Shown piece by piece: positions 33,577 to 42,454 of a stretch of 64,000 bases of DNA. Location of the stretch: positions 5,276 to 69,275 of the forward strand of contig JBBDIT010000073.1 in NCBI GenBank assembly GCA_040880285.1, written 5' to 3'. The notes beneath the pieces were generated by a model. That model made no database searches, was not told the origin of the DNA, and was given only the letters and a program-made list of their open reading frames with translations. The DNA comes from JANQJA01 sp040880285. Its GTDB lineage: Bacteria > Pseudomonadota > Gammaproteobacteria > Pseudomonadales > Azotimanducaceae. A program made the translations under genes and the position numbers. Within the stretch, counting starts at the first letter, position 1. Each line of letters opens with the position of its first letter.

Positions 33577-34692
33577 TCAATTGTTACTGCTACTAATTGG
33601 AGTCACATTGGTATCTTCGAGTTCCTCTGCAGCCCCGGCAGCAACTGCAGGTTCATCCTCAACCAATACGGCCTGACCAAGCAATTCCTCCCGGATCTTT
33701 CGTTCGATTTCGACACCCATCTCAGCATTTTCTTCCAGGAAATCAGCGGCATTTTTCTTACCCTGGCCGATACGCTCGTTCTTGTAGCTGTACCAGGCAC
33801 CCGCCTTGTCAATCAGCCCGACTTGCACCCCAAGGTCGATAACCTCCCCCAGCCGATAGATGCCTTTACCATACATGATCTGGAATTCAGCTTGCTTGAA
33901 TGGTGGTGCTACCTTGTTCTTGATGACTTTGACGCGAGTCTCATTACCCACTATTTCATCGCCGTCTTTGATTGATCCCGTTCTACGAATATCGAGGCGT
34001 ACCGACGAGTAGAACTTGAGCGCATTACCACCGGTTGTGGTTTCAGGACTTCCAAACATGACACCAATCTTCATACGAATCTGGTTGATGAATATCACCA
34101 GCGTATTGGAGTTTTTGATGTTGGCTGCCATCTTCCGCAGCGCCTGGCTCATCAGTCGTGCCTGCAGGCCCACATGGTGGTCACCCATTTCACCTTCAAT
34201 TTCCGCCTTGGGGGTGAGCGCCGCAACCGAGTCGATGACAACCACGTCGAGGGCACCAGAACGCACGACCATGTCACAGATCTCCAGCGCCTGTTCCCCG
34301 GTGTCCGGTTGGGAGACCAGCAGGTTTTCAATGTCGACCCCCAGGTTTTCGGCATAGGGAGGATCGAGGGCATGTTCTGCATCAATAAACGCGCAAGTAC
34401 CGCCCGCCTTCTGGCACTCGGCAATGACCTGCAACGTCAGCGTGGTCTTACCGGACGACTCAGGGCCATAAATTTCGACTATCCTGCCACGAGGTAAACC
34501 ACCAACCCCGAGTGCAATATCGAGGCCCAGGGACCCGGTTGAAATTGCGGGAATCTTTTCCTGCGGGCTATCCCCCAGGCGCATCATTGATCCCTTGCCA
34601 AATTGTCGCTCGATTTGCGACAGCGCTGCTGTCAACGCCTTCTCTCTGTTAGCATCTTTCTTCGAGTCTTTCCGGGTATCTGAATCGGCCAT
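33577..34692 (-). CDS. recA: Recombinase RecA
   Basis: A 371-residue DNA-dependent ATPase that pairs DNA strands and triggers LexA self-cleavage. The Walker A motif GPESSGKT lies at residues 76-83, Walker B in 'LDVVVIDSVAAL', and the L2 loop region 'INQIRMKIGVMFGSPETTTGGNALKFY' follows near 210-235. The C-terminus is acidic and long compared with E. coli (353 residues). AAAGGAGAC precedes the start. A LexA-type box overlapping a promoter lies about 55 bases upstream. Confidence 0.98.
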   Translation of the reverse strand: MADSDTRKDSKKDANREKALTAALSQIERQFGKGSMMRLGDSPQEKIPAISTGSLGLDIALGVGGLPRGRIVEIYGPESSGKTTLTLQVIAECQKAGGTCAFIDAEHALDPPYAENLGVDIENLLVSQPDTGEQALEICDMVVRSGALDVVVIDSVAALTPKAEIEGEMGDHHVGLQARLMSQALRKMAANIKNSNTLVIFINQIRMKIGVMFGSPETTTGGNALKFYSSVRLDIRRTGSIKDGDEIVGNETRVKVIKNKVAPPFKQAEFQIMYGKGIYRLGEVIDLGVQVGLIDKAGAWYSYKNERIGQGKKNAADFLEENAEMGVEIERKIREELLGQAVLVEDEPAVAAGAAEELEDTNVTPISSSNN

Positions 34693-34745
34693 GTTGTCTC
34701 CTTTCGGGTTTGATTTTTTGGCGTTGGACTATTGACTGTCGAGTA

Positions 34746-34780
34746 CTGTACATTTAACCAGTGTTTAACAAAAAGTTCAA
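34746..34780 (-). promoter_or_regulatory. recA promoter with overlapping LexA box
   Basis: On the minus strand TTGAAC (34775-34780), a 17-base spacer and TTAAAT (34752-34757) form a good sigma70 promoter. The -10 lies inside CTGGTTAAATGTACAG (34746-34761), which matches the SOS box CTGT-N8-ACAG except for one base of the first half. This placement gives classical SOS repression. Confidence 0.7.
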
Positions 34781-34876
34781 AGGGTAATTGAGTTTTTGGC
34801 CGGGCCGCAGGCATTTGGGGCTAGCCGCCTTTTTTGGGTACGCTATGTGACCCGTCATCCGAGGTATTGAAGAACA

Positions 34877-37468
34877 TTGTCTGCAACTTCGCTCAACGCT
34901 CACACGCCCATGATGAAACAATATCTGGGCATCAAGGCAGACCACCCGGATGAACTCGTGTTCTACCGCATGGGTGACTTCTACGAGCTTTTCTATGATG
35001 ACGCCAAACGCGCTGCCGATCTTCTCGACATTACACTGACGGCGCGTGGCGCCTCTGCCGGCGAGCCGATCCCCATGTGTGGTGTTCCGTATCACGCTGT
35101 TGACTCCTATCTGGCCAGGCTGGTCAAGCAAGGCATATCCGTTGCAATCTGTGAGCAGATCGGCGACCCGGCAGAAGCCAAAGGTCCGGTCGAGCGCCGC
35201 GTCACCCGTATTGTGACGCCCGGCACCGTCACCGAAGATTCACTTCTGGACGCGCGCCGCGACAACCTCATCGTCTCGGTCTACCGAGAAAACGACACCT
35301 TTGGCCTTGCATCACTGGATCTTGCCAGTGGCCGGTTCGAGATACTTGAACTTCCTGATGAAGAATCCCTGGCCGGCGAATTACAACGTCTCAATCCGTC
35401 AGAGCTTATTCTTCCTGACGAGGAACACTATCCGAAGGTGGCCAGGGATCGCGTCGGTGCAAGACGCCGACCAGCGTGGGAATTCGACCGGGACAATGCA
35501 CAGAGAACACTGACAAGGCAATTTAACACCCGTGATCTGTCCGCATTTGACTGTGATCACTTACCGGTTGCGACCACTGCCGCCGGCTGCCTGTTGCACT
35601 ATGTTGCCGAGACACAGCGCACGGAACTGCCGCATATCCAGAAGCTCTCGCCCCTCACCCGGGATGACGCAATCGTAATCGACGCTGCCTCCCGCAAAAA
35701 CCTGGAACTCGACACCAACATCAGTGGCAGGCAGGAAAATACGCTATTTGCAGTCATGGACAAGACCGCCACGGCCATGGGCAATCGCCTGTTGAACCGC
35801 TGGATTAACCGGCCATTACGTGACCGACAGGTATTGGGTGCGCGCCAGCAAGCAGTCGCGTTCCTTATGGACAGCTACCGCGATGAAGATGTGCACCTGC
35901 ATTTGCGCCGAATTGGCGATTGTGAACGCATCCTCGCCCGGGTAGCGCTTCGATCGGCGCGCCCGAGGGATTTGTCGCGCTTGCGGGATTCGCTGCTCGT
36001 CCTGCCGGAACTTGAGCAGACACTTGCCACCTTCGATGTGCCACTGTTAACAACCATTGCCCACCAGTGCCCGCCCTGTCCGGAACTCTCGGAACAGCTA
36101 TCTCGTGCCCTAATAGAAAATCCCCCCGTGGTTATCCGCGAAGGCGGCGTGATTGCACCCGGCTATGATGAAGAACTCGATGAGCTTCGAAGCATCAGTG
36201 AAAATGCCGCCGACTATCTGGTTAAACTTGAAACTAGCGAACGGGAACTCACGGGCCTCTCGACCCTGAAAGTCGGGTTCAATCGGGTCCACGGGTATTA
36301 CATTGAAGTCAGTCGCGCCCAGTCCGACAAGGCACCGGCGCGTTACGTCCGCAGGCAGACCCTGAAAAATGCCGAGCGATTCATTACACCCGAACTCAAG
36401 GAATTCGAGGACAAGGCACTCTCCAGCAAGAGCCGCGCCCTTTCACGCGAGAAACAGCTGTATGAAGAGCTACTGGACGAACTCAACCGACACCTGACGC
36501 CTTTGCAGGTCACGGCCGAGGCCCTCGCGACGCTTGATGTCCTTGCGACATTTGCAGAACGTGCCAGAACCTTGTCGTTCACCCAACCGGTGCTGACCGA
36601 TGAAATCGGAATCAGGATCGAAGACGGTCGCCACCCCGTGGTCGAACAGATGCTGCAAGACCCGTTTGTCCCCAACAGTGTCCGCCTTGAACCGGACCGG
36701 CGCCTTTTAGTCATCACCGGACCCAACATGGGTGGTAAATCTACCTATATGCGTCAGATCGCACTGATCGTATTACTTGCGGGTACCGGGAGTTTTGTAC
36801 CGGCAATGCGGGCAGAGATCGGCCCGATTGATCGTATATTTACGCGCATTGGCTCGTCAGATGACCTTGCAAGCGGTCGCTCCACCTTCATGGTGGAAAT
36901 GACTGAAACGGCGATGATATTGAATAACGCGACGGAACAGAGCCTTGTCCTTCTCGATGAAATCGGGCGTGGCACATCAACGTTCGACGGCCTGTCGCTG
37001 GCATGGGCTTGTGCTTTCTACATTGCAAACCGGGCCCGTGCCCTGACATTGTTTGCCACGCACTATTTTGAACTCACCGTTCTCGGCGACTCACTACCCG
37101 GTACTGCCAACGTGCACTTGTCCGCCAAAGAATATGGTGACGACATCATCTTCATGTATTCGGTGAACGAGGGACCTGCGAGCCAGAGCTACGGCCTGCA
37201 AGTCGCCAGGCTGGCGGGCGTACCCCAGGCGGTAATAGACGATGCCCGAAAGAAACTGCGTGAACTCGAAGAAAACGAGGTGAGGTCGACTCCACATCAG
37301 TCAGACTTGTTCACCATGCCAGCAACCGGGCCGGAGCCAGAGCCGGTATCCGATCAAGTCAGATCCCATCGAGTTATTGTGGACAAGCTGGTGGCGACGG
37401 ACATTGATGCGCTATCGCCGCGCCAGGCGCTTGACCTACTGTACCAGTTAAAAGCTGAGATCGAATGA
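34877..37468 (+). CDS. mutS: DNA mismatch repair protein MutS
   Basis: An 863-residue mismatch-binding ATPase. The N-terminal domain contains 'ADHPDELVFYRMGDFYELFYDDA', whose Phe and Glu contact the mismatch (the F-x-E motif, here 'FYE' near 37). The Walker A motif GPNMGGKST lies near 615, followed by 'DEIGRGTSTFDGLSLAWA' (Walker B and signature) and a C-terminal helix-turn-helix for dimer contacts. The start is a TTG at 34877 that fits the E. coli N-terminus 'MSA...AHTPMM'; an ATG at 34910 is the alternative. It is divergent from recA, and cinA/pncC, which often lies between them, is absent. Confidence 0.97.
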   Translation: MSATSLNAHTPMMKQYLGIKADHPDELVFYRMGDFYELFYDDAKRAADLLDITLTARGASAGEPIPMCGVPYHAVDSYLARLVKQGISVAICEQIGDPAEAKGPVERRVTRIVTPGTVTEDSLLDARRDNLIVSVYRENDTFGLASLDLASGRFEILELPDEESLAGELQRLNPSELILPDEEHYPKVARDRVGARRRPAWEFDRDNAQRTLTRQFNTRDLSAFDCDHLPVATTAAGCLLHYVAETQRTELPHIQKLSPLTRDDAIVIDAASRKNLELDTNISGRQENTLFAVMDKTATAMGNRLLNRWINRPLRDRQVLGARQQAVAFLMDSYRDEDVHLHLRRIGDCERILARVALRSARPRDLSRLRDSLLVLPELEQTLATFDVPLLTTIAHQCPPCPELSEQLSRALIENPPVVIREGGVIAPGYDEELDELRSISENAADYLVKLETSERELTGLSTLKVGFNRVHGYYIEVSRAQSDKAPARYVRRQTLKNAERFITPELKEFEDKALSSKSRALSREKQLYEELLDELNRHLTPLQVTAEALATLDVLATFAERARTLSFTQPVLTDEIGIRIEDGRHPVVEQMLQDPFVPNSVRLEPDRRLLVITGPNMGGKSTYMRQIALIVLLAGTGSFVPAMRAEIGPIDRIFTRIGSSDDLASGRSTFMVEMTETAMILNNATEQSLVLLDEIGRGTSTFDGLSLAWACAFYIANRARALTLFATHYFELTVLGDSLPGTANVHLSAKEYGDDIIFMYSVNEGPASQSYGLQVARLAGVPQAVIDDARKKLRELEENEVRSTPHQSDLFTMPATGPEPEPVSDQVRSHRVIVDKLVATDIDALSPRQALDLLYQLKAEIE

Positions 37469-37492
37469 CACCACGCGCTACGAGACCCTGCC

Positions 37493-37520
37493 TTGTCGAG
37501 GCGAGAAAAGCTGATAGAAT
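37493..37520 (+). promoter_or_regulatory. Predicted sigma70 promoter of fdxA
   Basis: TTGTCG (37493-37498) and TAGAAT (37515-37520) are separated by 16 bases, 38 bases before the fdxA start. AGAAGGA follows near 37545-37551 as the ribosome site. It suggests that fdxA can be expressed apart from mutS. Confidence 0.5.
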
Positions 37521-37558
37521 GCCCGTTTGCTGATCAAGACCATTAGAAGGACTCGTCC

Positions 37559-37882
37559 ATGACGTTTGTAGTGAGTGACGCTTGTATTAAATGCAAGCAT
37601 ACAGACTGTGTTGAGGTTTGCCCGGTAGACTGCTTCTATGAAGGGCCAAACTTTCTGGTCATCAACCCGGACGAGTGCATCGACTGCGCACTTTGCGAAC
37701 CGGAATGTCCCGTTGATGCGATTTTCTCTGAAGACGAATTGCCGGAAGCCGAACAGGAATTCCTCGCGCTAAATGAAGAACTTTCGCAAGTGTGGCCCAA
37801 CATTACTGAGAAGAAAGACCCGCTGCCTGATGCCGAAGAATGGGCCGAAGTAAAAGGCAAACGGGAACACCTGGAACGCTAG
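37559..37882 (+). CDS. fdxA: Seven-iron ferredoxin
   Basis: A 107-residue electron carrier. 'CIKCKHTDCVEVCPVDCFYEG' carries the ligands of the [3Fe-4S] cluster and the last ligand of the second, and 'CIDCALCEPECPVDAI' those of the [4Fe-4S] cluster. The acidic C-terminal extension 'QEFLALNEELSQVWPNI' is typical of the Azotobacter FdI-like family. It follows mutS as in Pseudomonas. It converges with nlpD, leaving 10 bases between the stops, so the rpoS gene expected here is absent. Confidence 0.96.
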   Translation: MTFVVSDACIKCKHTDCVEVCPVDCFYEGPNFLVINPDECIDCALCEPECPVDAIFSEDELPEAEQEFLALNEELSQVWPNITEKKDPLPDAEEWAEVKGKREHLER

Positions 37883-37892
37883 GAAGACCCTC

Positions 37893-38639
37893 TCAAGTAT
37901 TTCGAGCAGGCAGATAACGAAGTGGGTCTTCGGGTTTACCGTCCCGCCGGATTTCAAAATGTAATAAATCCTTGTCGCCATTCGGGCCACCGATTTTGGC
38001 AACGACTTGTCCACGTTTAACCTTGTCGCCTTCCTTGACCAGTATGCTCTGGTTGTGGCCATAGGCAGAAAGATAACGATCATTGTGCTTGACGATCACA
38101 AGCTTGCCGTAACCTCGCAGGCCGCCGCCGGCATACACCACCACGCCATCGGCACTTGAGTGCACCGGCTCGCCGCTGGTGCCGCGAATATCTATACCCT
38201 TGTTGACTTTGCCGGTAAGCGAAAAGCCGGCAATGACTTCGCCCTCGTAGGGCCATCGCCAGTCGATTTCATCGTCAGCAGGCGGAGAGATGATCTTCGG
38301 AGTCGAACCTTGAGGGCTGGCGGGTGTGGGTGGCGACGACACTTTCGATTCAGATTTAGCCACCGGACCTGAATCCACGACAACTGTGCCTCTTTGCGGG
38401 TGTAGCCTGATGCGCTGGTCAACGTAGATTGTATAAGGTGGCTCAATGTTATTGGACGCCGCGAGTTCCTTGTAGTCGAGACCGTAGCGAAATGCAACCG
38501 AGTAGAGGGTATCGCCGCGCTGGACCACATAATAGTCAGCCCCCCGTTTCTCGCCTGCCTGGTAGACGGGAACATAGATACCACCCTGACAGCCGCCGAG
38601 GGCAGAAAGGATTAGCACCGAAATCAGGACTCGAGGCAT
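37893..38639 (-). CDS. nlpD: LysM/M23 domain lipoprotein, NlpD-like
   Basis: A 248-residue lipoprotein with the lipobox 'LSALGGCQGG' near residue 16. One LysM domain spans 'YVVQRGDTLYSVAFRYGLDYKELAASNNI' and an M23-type LytM domain occupies about 140-245. The metal-site His of the usual HxxxD motif is Asn here ('NKGIDIRG'), and the second motif reads 'LLHFEIRRDG', so the fold is probably not a peptidase and acts, as NlpD does, by activating the AmiC cell-wall amidase at division. It is the last gene of the minus-strand block. Confidence 0.9.
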   Translation of the reverse strand: MPRVLISVLILSALGGCQGGIYVPVYQAGEKRGADYYVVQRGDTLYSVAFRYGLDYKELAASNNIEPPYTIYVDQRIRLHPQRGTVVVDSGPVAKSESKVSSPPTPASPQGSTPKIISPPADDEIDWRWPYEGEVIAGFSLTGKVNKGIDIRGTSGEPVHSSADGVVVYAGGGLRGYGKLVIVKHNDRYLSAYGHNQSILVKEGDKVKRGQVVAKIGGPNGDKDLLHFEIRRDGKPEDPLRYLPARNT

Positions 38640-38659
38640 CAGGTGTCTTCGTGTTCGTT

Positions 38660-39604
38660 TCAGGATAATTCTAACCGATCCCGGGATGCGAACCAGTTCA
38701 CCAGTAACACGATGATAATGCCAGCCAGCATGGCACCAATCGCAACCGCGATCTGTGGCTCACTCCCTGTCACCTCGGCATAGGCACCGGGCATAACCGG
38801 TTCCTGGATGAGCGGAAGAGGCGAGCCGTCCTCACGAATCTGGTAGCTGGTTGTGTGCTTCCAGGGCCACAGCTTCATCAAAGAGCCCAGCATAAAACCG
38901 GTCAATACTGCCAGGGTTTGATCGCGAAAGTACCGAAACAGTCGTCCCAGCAATTGCGCGAAGCTAACAATGCCCACCGCGCAGCCGGCGCCCAACGTCA
39001 AAAGTGTGACGATCTCGAACTGTTCGATGGCATTGATGATGACCGCATAGAGTCCAAGAATCAGCAGGATGAAACTGCCAGAGAGACCCGGCAGGATCCA
39101 TGCACACACGGCGACGGCACCGCCCAGAAAAATAAACAACGGCGATGGCGTAAGCTCGATCGGCACCAGGGTAGTAATCACAATACCGACCAGCGCACCG
39201 ACGCCACAAGCAACGATGAGGTCACCACCGGGTCGGGAGATCTGTTTGTAGACAACCCATACAGAAGCCAGCACAAGCCCCATAAAAAAAGACCAGATCG
39301 GAATCGGTTCGTTTTGCAACAGGTAATTGATGGTGCTGGCAAACAAAATAATCGCAATACCCATACCGCCGAACAGAGCGACCAGAAAGTTCCCGTCAGC
39401 CCGACGCCAGGTCGCCTTGATGCCATGATTCTTTAAGAACACCAGCAGGTGAGGGGTAAATTGTCTGAGTGCGTTGACCAGACGTTCGTAAATGCCCGAT
39501 ATGAAAGCGATAGTGCCACCAGACACACCGGGCACCACTTCTGCCGCACCCATTAACATGCCGATCGATATAATCTTCGTATAATGATGCACCAGTTCCC
39601 GCAC
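38660..39604 (-). CDS. DUF368 membrane protein, PopT-type undecaprenyl-phosphate translocase
   Basis: A 314-residue inner-membrane protein with about eight to ten helices. 'MGAAEVVPGVSGGTIAFISGIYERLVNAL' and 'WILPGLSGSFILLILGLY' are the paired PGxSGG/PGLSGS re-entrant motifs of DUF368. Members (PopT) have been shown to recycle undecaprenyl phosphate across the membrane. The frame extends to 39640 inside pcm; the GTG at 39604 has GGGAGGT upstream, overlapping the end of pcm, and is the likely start. It lies between pcm and nlpD. Confidence 0.88.
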   Translation of the reverse strand: MRELVHHYTKIISIGMLMGAAEVVPGVSGGTIAFISGIYERLVNALRQFTPHLLVFLKNHGIKATWRRADGNFLVALFGGMGIAIILFASTINYLLQNEPIPIWSFFMGLVLASVWVVYKQISRPGGDLIVACGVGALVGIVITTLVPIELTPSPLFIFLGGAVAVCAWILPGLSGSFILLILGLYAVIINAIEQFEIVTLLTLGAGCAVGIVSFAQLLGRLFRYFRDQTLAVLTGFMLGSLMKLWPWKHTTSYQIREDGSPLPLIQEPVMPGAYAEVTGSEPQIAVAIGAMLAGIIIVLLVNWFASRDRLELS

Positions 39605-39611
39605 GTCGCTG

Positions 39612-40244
39612 TTAAGACCTCCCGCCCAGGAGCGGCACAAACTTCACATCCTCCAGGACTGTGGTTTCATACCCGTCTGCCGTTGACTCAACCAGCGTCA
39701 GCACCTGCTTCTTGTCGCTGCCAACCGGTATGATCATACGCCCTCCCGGTGCCAACTGGGCCAGAAGTTCGGTCGGAATGTGCCGTGGCGACGCCGTCAC
39801 GATGATCCCATCAAACGGGCCACGTTCCGGCCAGCCAAGGTTACCGTCATCGTATTTGAACTGGACATTGCGCAAGCCAATCAGTTTCAGGTGACCACGG
39901 GCACGTTCCATCAGTCCCTGGATGCGCTCAACCGTGTAAACCTTTTCTACCAGTTGGCCAAGAATCGCAGTCTGGTACCCGGACCCGGTCCCGATTTCCA
40001 GGACTTTTTTCAAGGGTCCCGCCGCAATCAGCACTTCCGTCATCCTGGCAACCGTGTAAGGCCGGGATATGGTCTGATTAAAACCGATCGGCAGGGAAGT
40101 ATCTTCATAAGCCCGGTGCGCAAGCGCTTCATCAATAAAAAGATGCCTTGGTGTCATGTTGATGACATCCAACAACACTTCGTTTTCGATACCGCGTTCA
40201 CGTAACGCCGACACCAGTCGATTGCGCGTTCGCTGGGATGTCAT
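39612..40244 (-). CDS. pcm: Protein-L-isoaspartate O-methyltransferase
   Basis: A 210-residue cytosolic methyltransferase, close to the 208 residues of E. coli Pcm. The AdoMet site is 'VLEIGTGSGYQTAILGQL', with 'PYTVARMTEVL' before it and 'DGIIVTASPRHIP' and 'APGGRMIIPVG' after. It repairs isoaspartyl residues in aged proteins. The open frame reaches to 40352, but the ATG at 40244 matches the family start and clears truD (stop at 40270). surE, which usually lies between pcm and truD, is absent. Confidence 0.95.
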   Translation of the reverse strand: MTSQRTRNRLVSALRERGIENEVLLDVINMTPRHLFIDEALAHRAYEDTSLPIGFNQTISRPYTVARMTEVLIAAGPLKKVLEIGTGSGYQTAILGQLVEKVYTVERIQGLMERARGHLKLIGLRNVQFKYDDGNLGWPERGPFDGIIVTASPRHIPTELLAQLAPGGRMIIPVGSDKKQVLTLVESTADGYETTVLEDVKFVPLLGGRS

Positions 40245-40269
40245 ACCCACACCCCGAAGATCTGGTTTT

Positions 40270-41244
40270 CTATCCAAGCGCCTGTTCCCTGTGACCTGAA
40301 TGAGTATTGTAAGCGACAACCTCTCGCAAGAGACTGGTGGCATAGCTTCCACGTGGTAATTTAAACGTTACAAGGAAATTGTCGTCGTTGAATTCGCCTT
40401 TAAGATCAGATGGTGTAACCGAAAGTGGTCTCATCATGGCCTTGACGCCGAACTTCCGGAATCCCTCATACCAGGCCTCAAAGCCCGGTTCATCACAAGC
40501 TTCAAACTCATCCTTTCTGGTCACACCCGGCAACCAGCCCTGACTCTCGCGCCAATCTCCACGTTCTATCGCAGCGGCTAACTGGCAGTTAAACAGGTAG
40601 CTTCGGGCGGCGGACAGATAAATCTCTTTTTCGTTACGTTTGAATCGCTTACCGTTGAGTAGCCTATCGGCGTTTACAAGGTTATTGCCATCATGGCCGA
40701 AACGCTGCTCCCCAAAGTAGTTCGGGAACCCGTCGCGGCCGATGTCGGCGAGTCTTGCCATCATATCGCCCCGGTCTGCCGCACTGAATCCAGCCGGTCC
40801 TGGCCGCACCAGGACCTTGAACAGATTGCCCTGGTGGCCACCGCGCCTGAGTTTCTTATTATGGCGTGTCACCGCAAGAATCCGGACACCATCAATGCCA
40901 TGGTCAATCCAATCCATATCAACTTTCCCCGGCAGCCAACAACTGAACCATTGACGGGTTCGGGCGTGCCGATCTTTCTTACCGGCGTAGCTGACATCAA
41001 ACGGGCGTACACCAGAGAACCTGGCAAGAGCCGCGGCGACGAAGGCAGTGTTCGCCCCGACCTTCTCGACATTCAGGTAAACATGCTCACCGTGGCCGCA
41101 AGGCTCAAACCCCAGCGATTCCTCGACGACAAAGTCATCCGCGCATGTCCGGATGGTGCCGCTTGCGAGCGGCTCACTCCCGGCCAACGGAAAGTCGATG
41201 TTAAAGGCAGCTCGACCACTGGCCGGTGTCATTTGACAGATCAT
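40270..41244 (-). CDS. truD: tRNA pseudouridine(13) synthase
   Basis: A 324-residue TruD enzyme that isomerises U13 of tRNA-Glu. The catalytic Asp is in 'VSYAGKKDRHARTRQWFS' near 90, and 'FPNYFGEQRFGHDGNN' near 180 is the signature region. It overlaps ispF by ATGA, so translation is coupled. Confidence 0.94.
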   Translation of the reverse strand: MICQMTPASGRAAFNIDFPLAGSEPLASGTIRTCADDFVVEESLGFEPCGHGEHVYLNVEKVGANTAFVAAALARFSGVRPFDVSYAGKKDRHARTRQWFSCWLPGKVDMDWIDHGIDGVRILAVTRHNKKLRRGGHQGNLFKVLVRPGPAGFSAADRGDMMARLADIGRDGFPNYFGEQRFGHDGNNLVNADRLLNGKRFKRNEKEIYLSAARSYLFNCQLAAAIERGDWRESQGWLPGVTRKDEFEACDEPGFEAWYEGFRKFGVKAMMRPLSVTPSDLKGEFNDDNFLVTFKLPRGSYATSLLREVVAYNTHSGHREQALG

Positions 41245-41717
41245 AAAAGGAGTACGGCTGCCTGCGCGGCCAGCCCCTCTTGCCGTCCAATAAACCCCAT
41301 CGTCTCGGTGGTCGTCGCTTTGATGCTGATCCGGTCCTGCTCCACGTCCAGATCCGTTGCCAGCACGATTCGCATTTCCTCCACATGGTCCCGTACCCGG
41401 GGACGTTCGGCAATCAACGTGATATCGGCATTGGCGAGCGAAAGCCCACGCGCCCTGGCCAGGTCATAGCATGCGCGCATCAGCAGGCGGCTGTCTGCGT
41501 CCTGCCAGCGGGGGTCGGTATCGGGAAAGTGTGAACCGATATCACCCAATGACAGAGCGCCCAGGAGCGCATCGCACAGAGCATGGATAATCACATCACC
41601 GTCCGAGTGCGCAATAATTTCGTGGGTATGCGGCACCGCCACACCGCCCAACATGATGGCGTGATGATCGCGAGGTTCGCCGAAGCGATGGGCGTCAAAA
41701 CCGAATCCGACTCTCAC
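41241..41717 (-). CDS. ispF: 2-C-methyl-D-erythritol 2,4-cyclodiphosphate synthase
   Basis: A 158-residue trimeric enzyme of the MEP isoprenoid pathway. 'FDAHRF' near the N-terminus and 'AHSDGDVIIHALCDALLGALSLGDIGSHFPDTD' contain the zinc-binding Asp and His residues and the substrate loop. It closes CDP-methylerythritol phosphate to the cyclic diphosphate. The gene overlaps both ispD and truD by four bases. Confidence 0.96.
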   Translation of the reverse strand: MRVGFGFDAHRFGEPRDHHAIMLGGVAVPHTHEIIAHSDGDVIIHALCDALLGALSLGDIGSHFPDTDPRWQDADSRLLMRACYDLARARGLSLANADITLIAERPRVRDHVEEMRIVLATDLDVEQDRISIKATTTETMGFIGRQEGLAAQAAVLLL

Positions 41718-42454
41718 CTTTGATCCTGTTGTTTGTTTTGCAGGCCATGGACTTGATCTGGCTGTTCACCGATCTGTTGTTCCAGATACCATGCAGCCAG
41801 GGCAAGGTCCGCCCTGGTCGTTACTTTAATGTTGTCCCGGCGACCTTCAACTACGATCGGGACAAGGCCCAGATATTCCACTGCAGAAGCTTCATCAGTG
41901 ACAGCGATATCAGCCGCTAACGCTTTTTCCATGGCGCGGCGCAATACGCCATAGCGAAACATCTGTGGGGTTTGCGCCAGCCACAGACCTTGCCGGTCCA
42001 GCGTGGCGATGACTTTTGATTCCTGTACCCGTTTGATCGTGTCAATCACAGGCACCGCCAGCAGCCCCCCCACTTCACTATCATCCACAGCTGCGACCAA
42101 TCGCTCGATCTCGGCCACGCGCACGCAGGGGCGAGCCGCATCATGCACCATAACCCAATCTGCATCCTCAAGCTTAAGGTGCCGCAGGGCGTTACGTACC
42201 GATTCGCCCCGGGTGTCACCACCGGTCACAATCTCGCAGGCCTCATGGCCCGGTACCTTCCTGAAGTCCTGATCATCCGGTGCCACTACCAGCACGATCT
42301 GGCGCACCTGCATCTCGCTCAAGCGTTCCAGCGTATGTTGTAGAATTGGTTTGTTATTAACAGGAAGGTACTGCTTTTTGGTCCCCATGCGCGTTCCCGC
42401 TCCCGCGGCCGGCACGATAACGCTAACCTGACCGAACCCGTCGTGGCTAGTCAT
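41714..42454 (-). CDS. ispD: 2-C-methyl-D-erythritol 4-phosphate cytidylyltransferase
   Basis: A 246-residue nucleotidyltransferase. 'VIVPAAGAGTRMGTKKQYLPV' is the CTP-binding glycine-rich loop, and 'HDAARPCVR' near residue 105 and 'AQTPQMFRYGVL' are family hallmarks. The N-terminal extension before 'VSVIVPAAG' is short, and the C-terminal end carries about 20 extra Gln-rich residues. It couples CTP to MEP, the step before ispE. It overlaps ftsB and ispF by four bases. Confidence 0.95.
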   Translation of the reverse strand: MTSHDGFGQVSVIVPAAGAGTRMGTKKQYLPVNNKPILQHTLERLSEMQVRQIVLVVAPDDQDFRKVPGHEACEIVTGGDTRGESVRNALRHLKLEDADWVMVHDAARPCVRVAEIERLVAAVDDSEVGGLLAVPVIDTIKRVQESKVIATLDRQGLWLAQTPQMFRYGVLRRAMEKALAADIAVTDEASAVEYLGLVPIVVEGRRDNIKVTTRADLALAAWYLEQQIGEQPDQVHGLQNKQQDQR

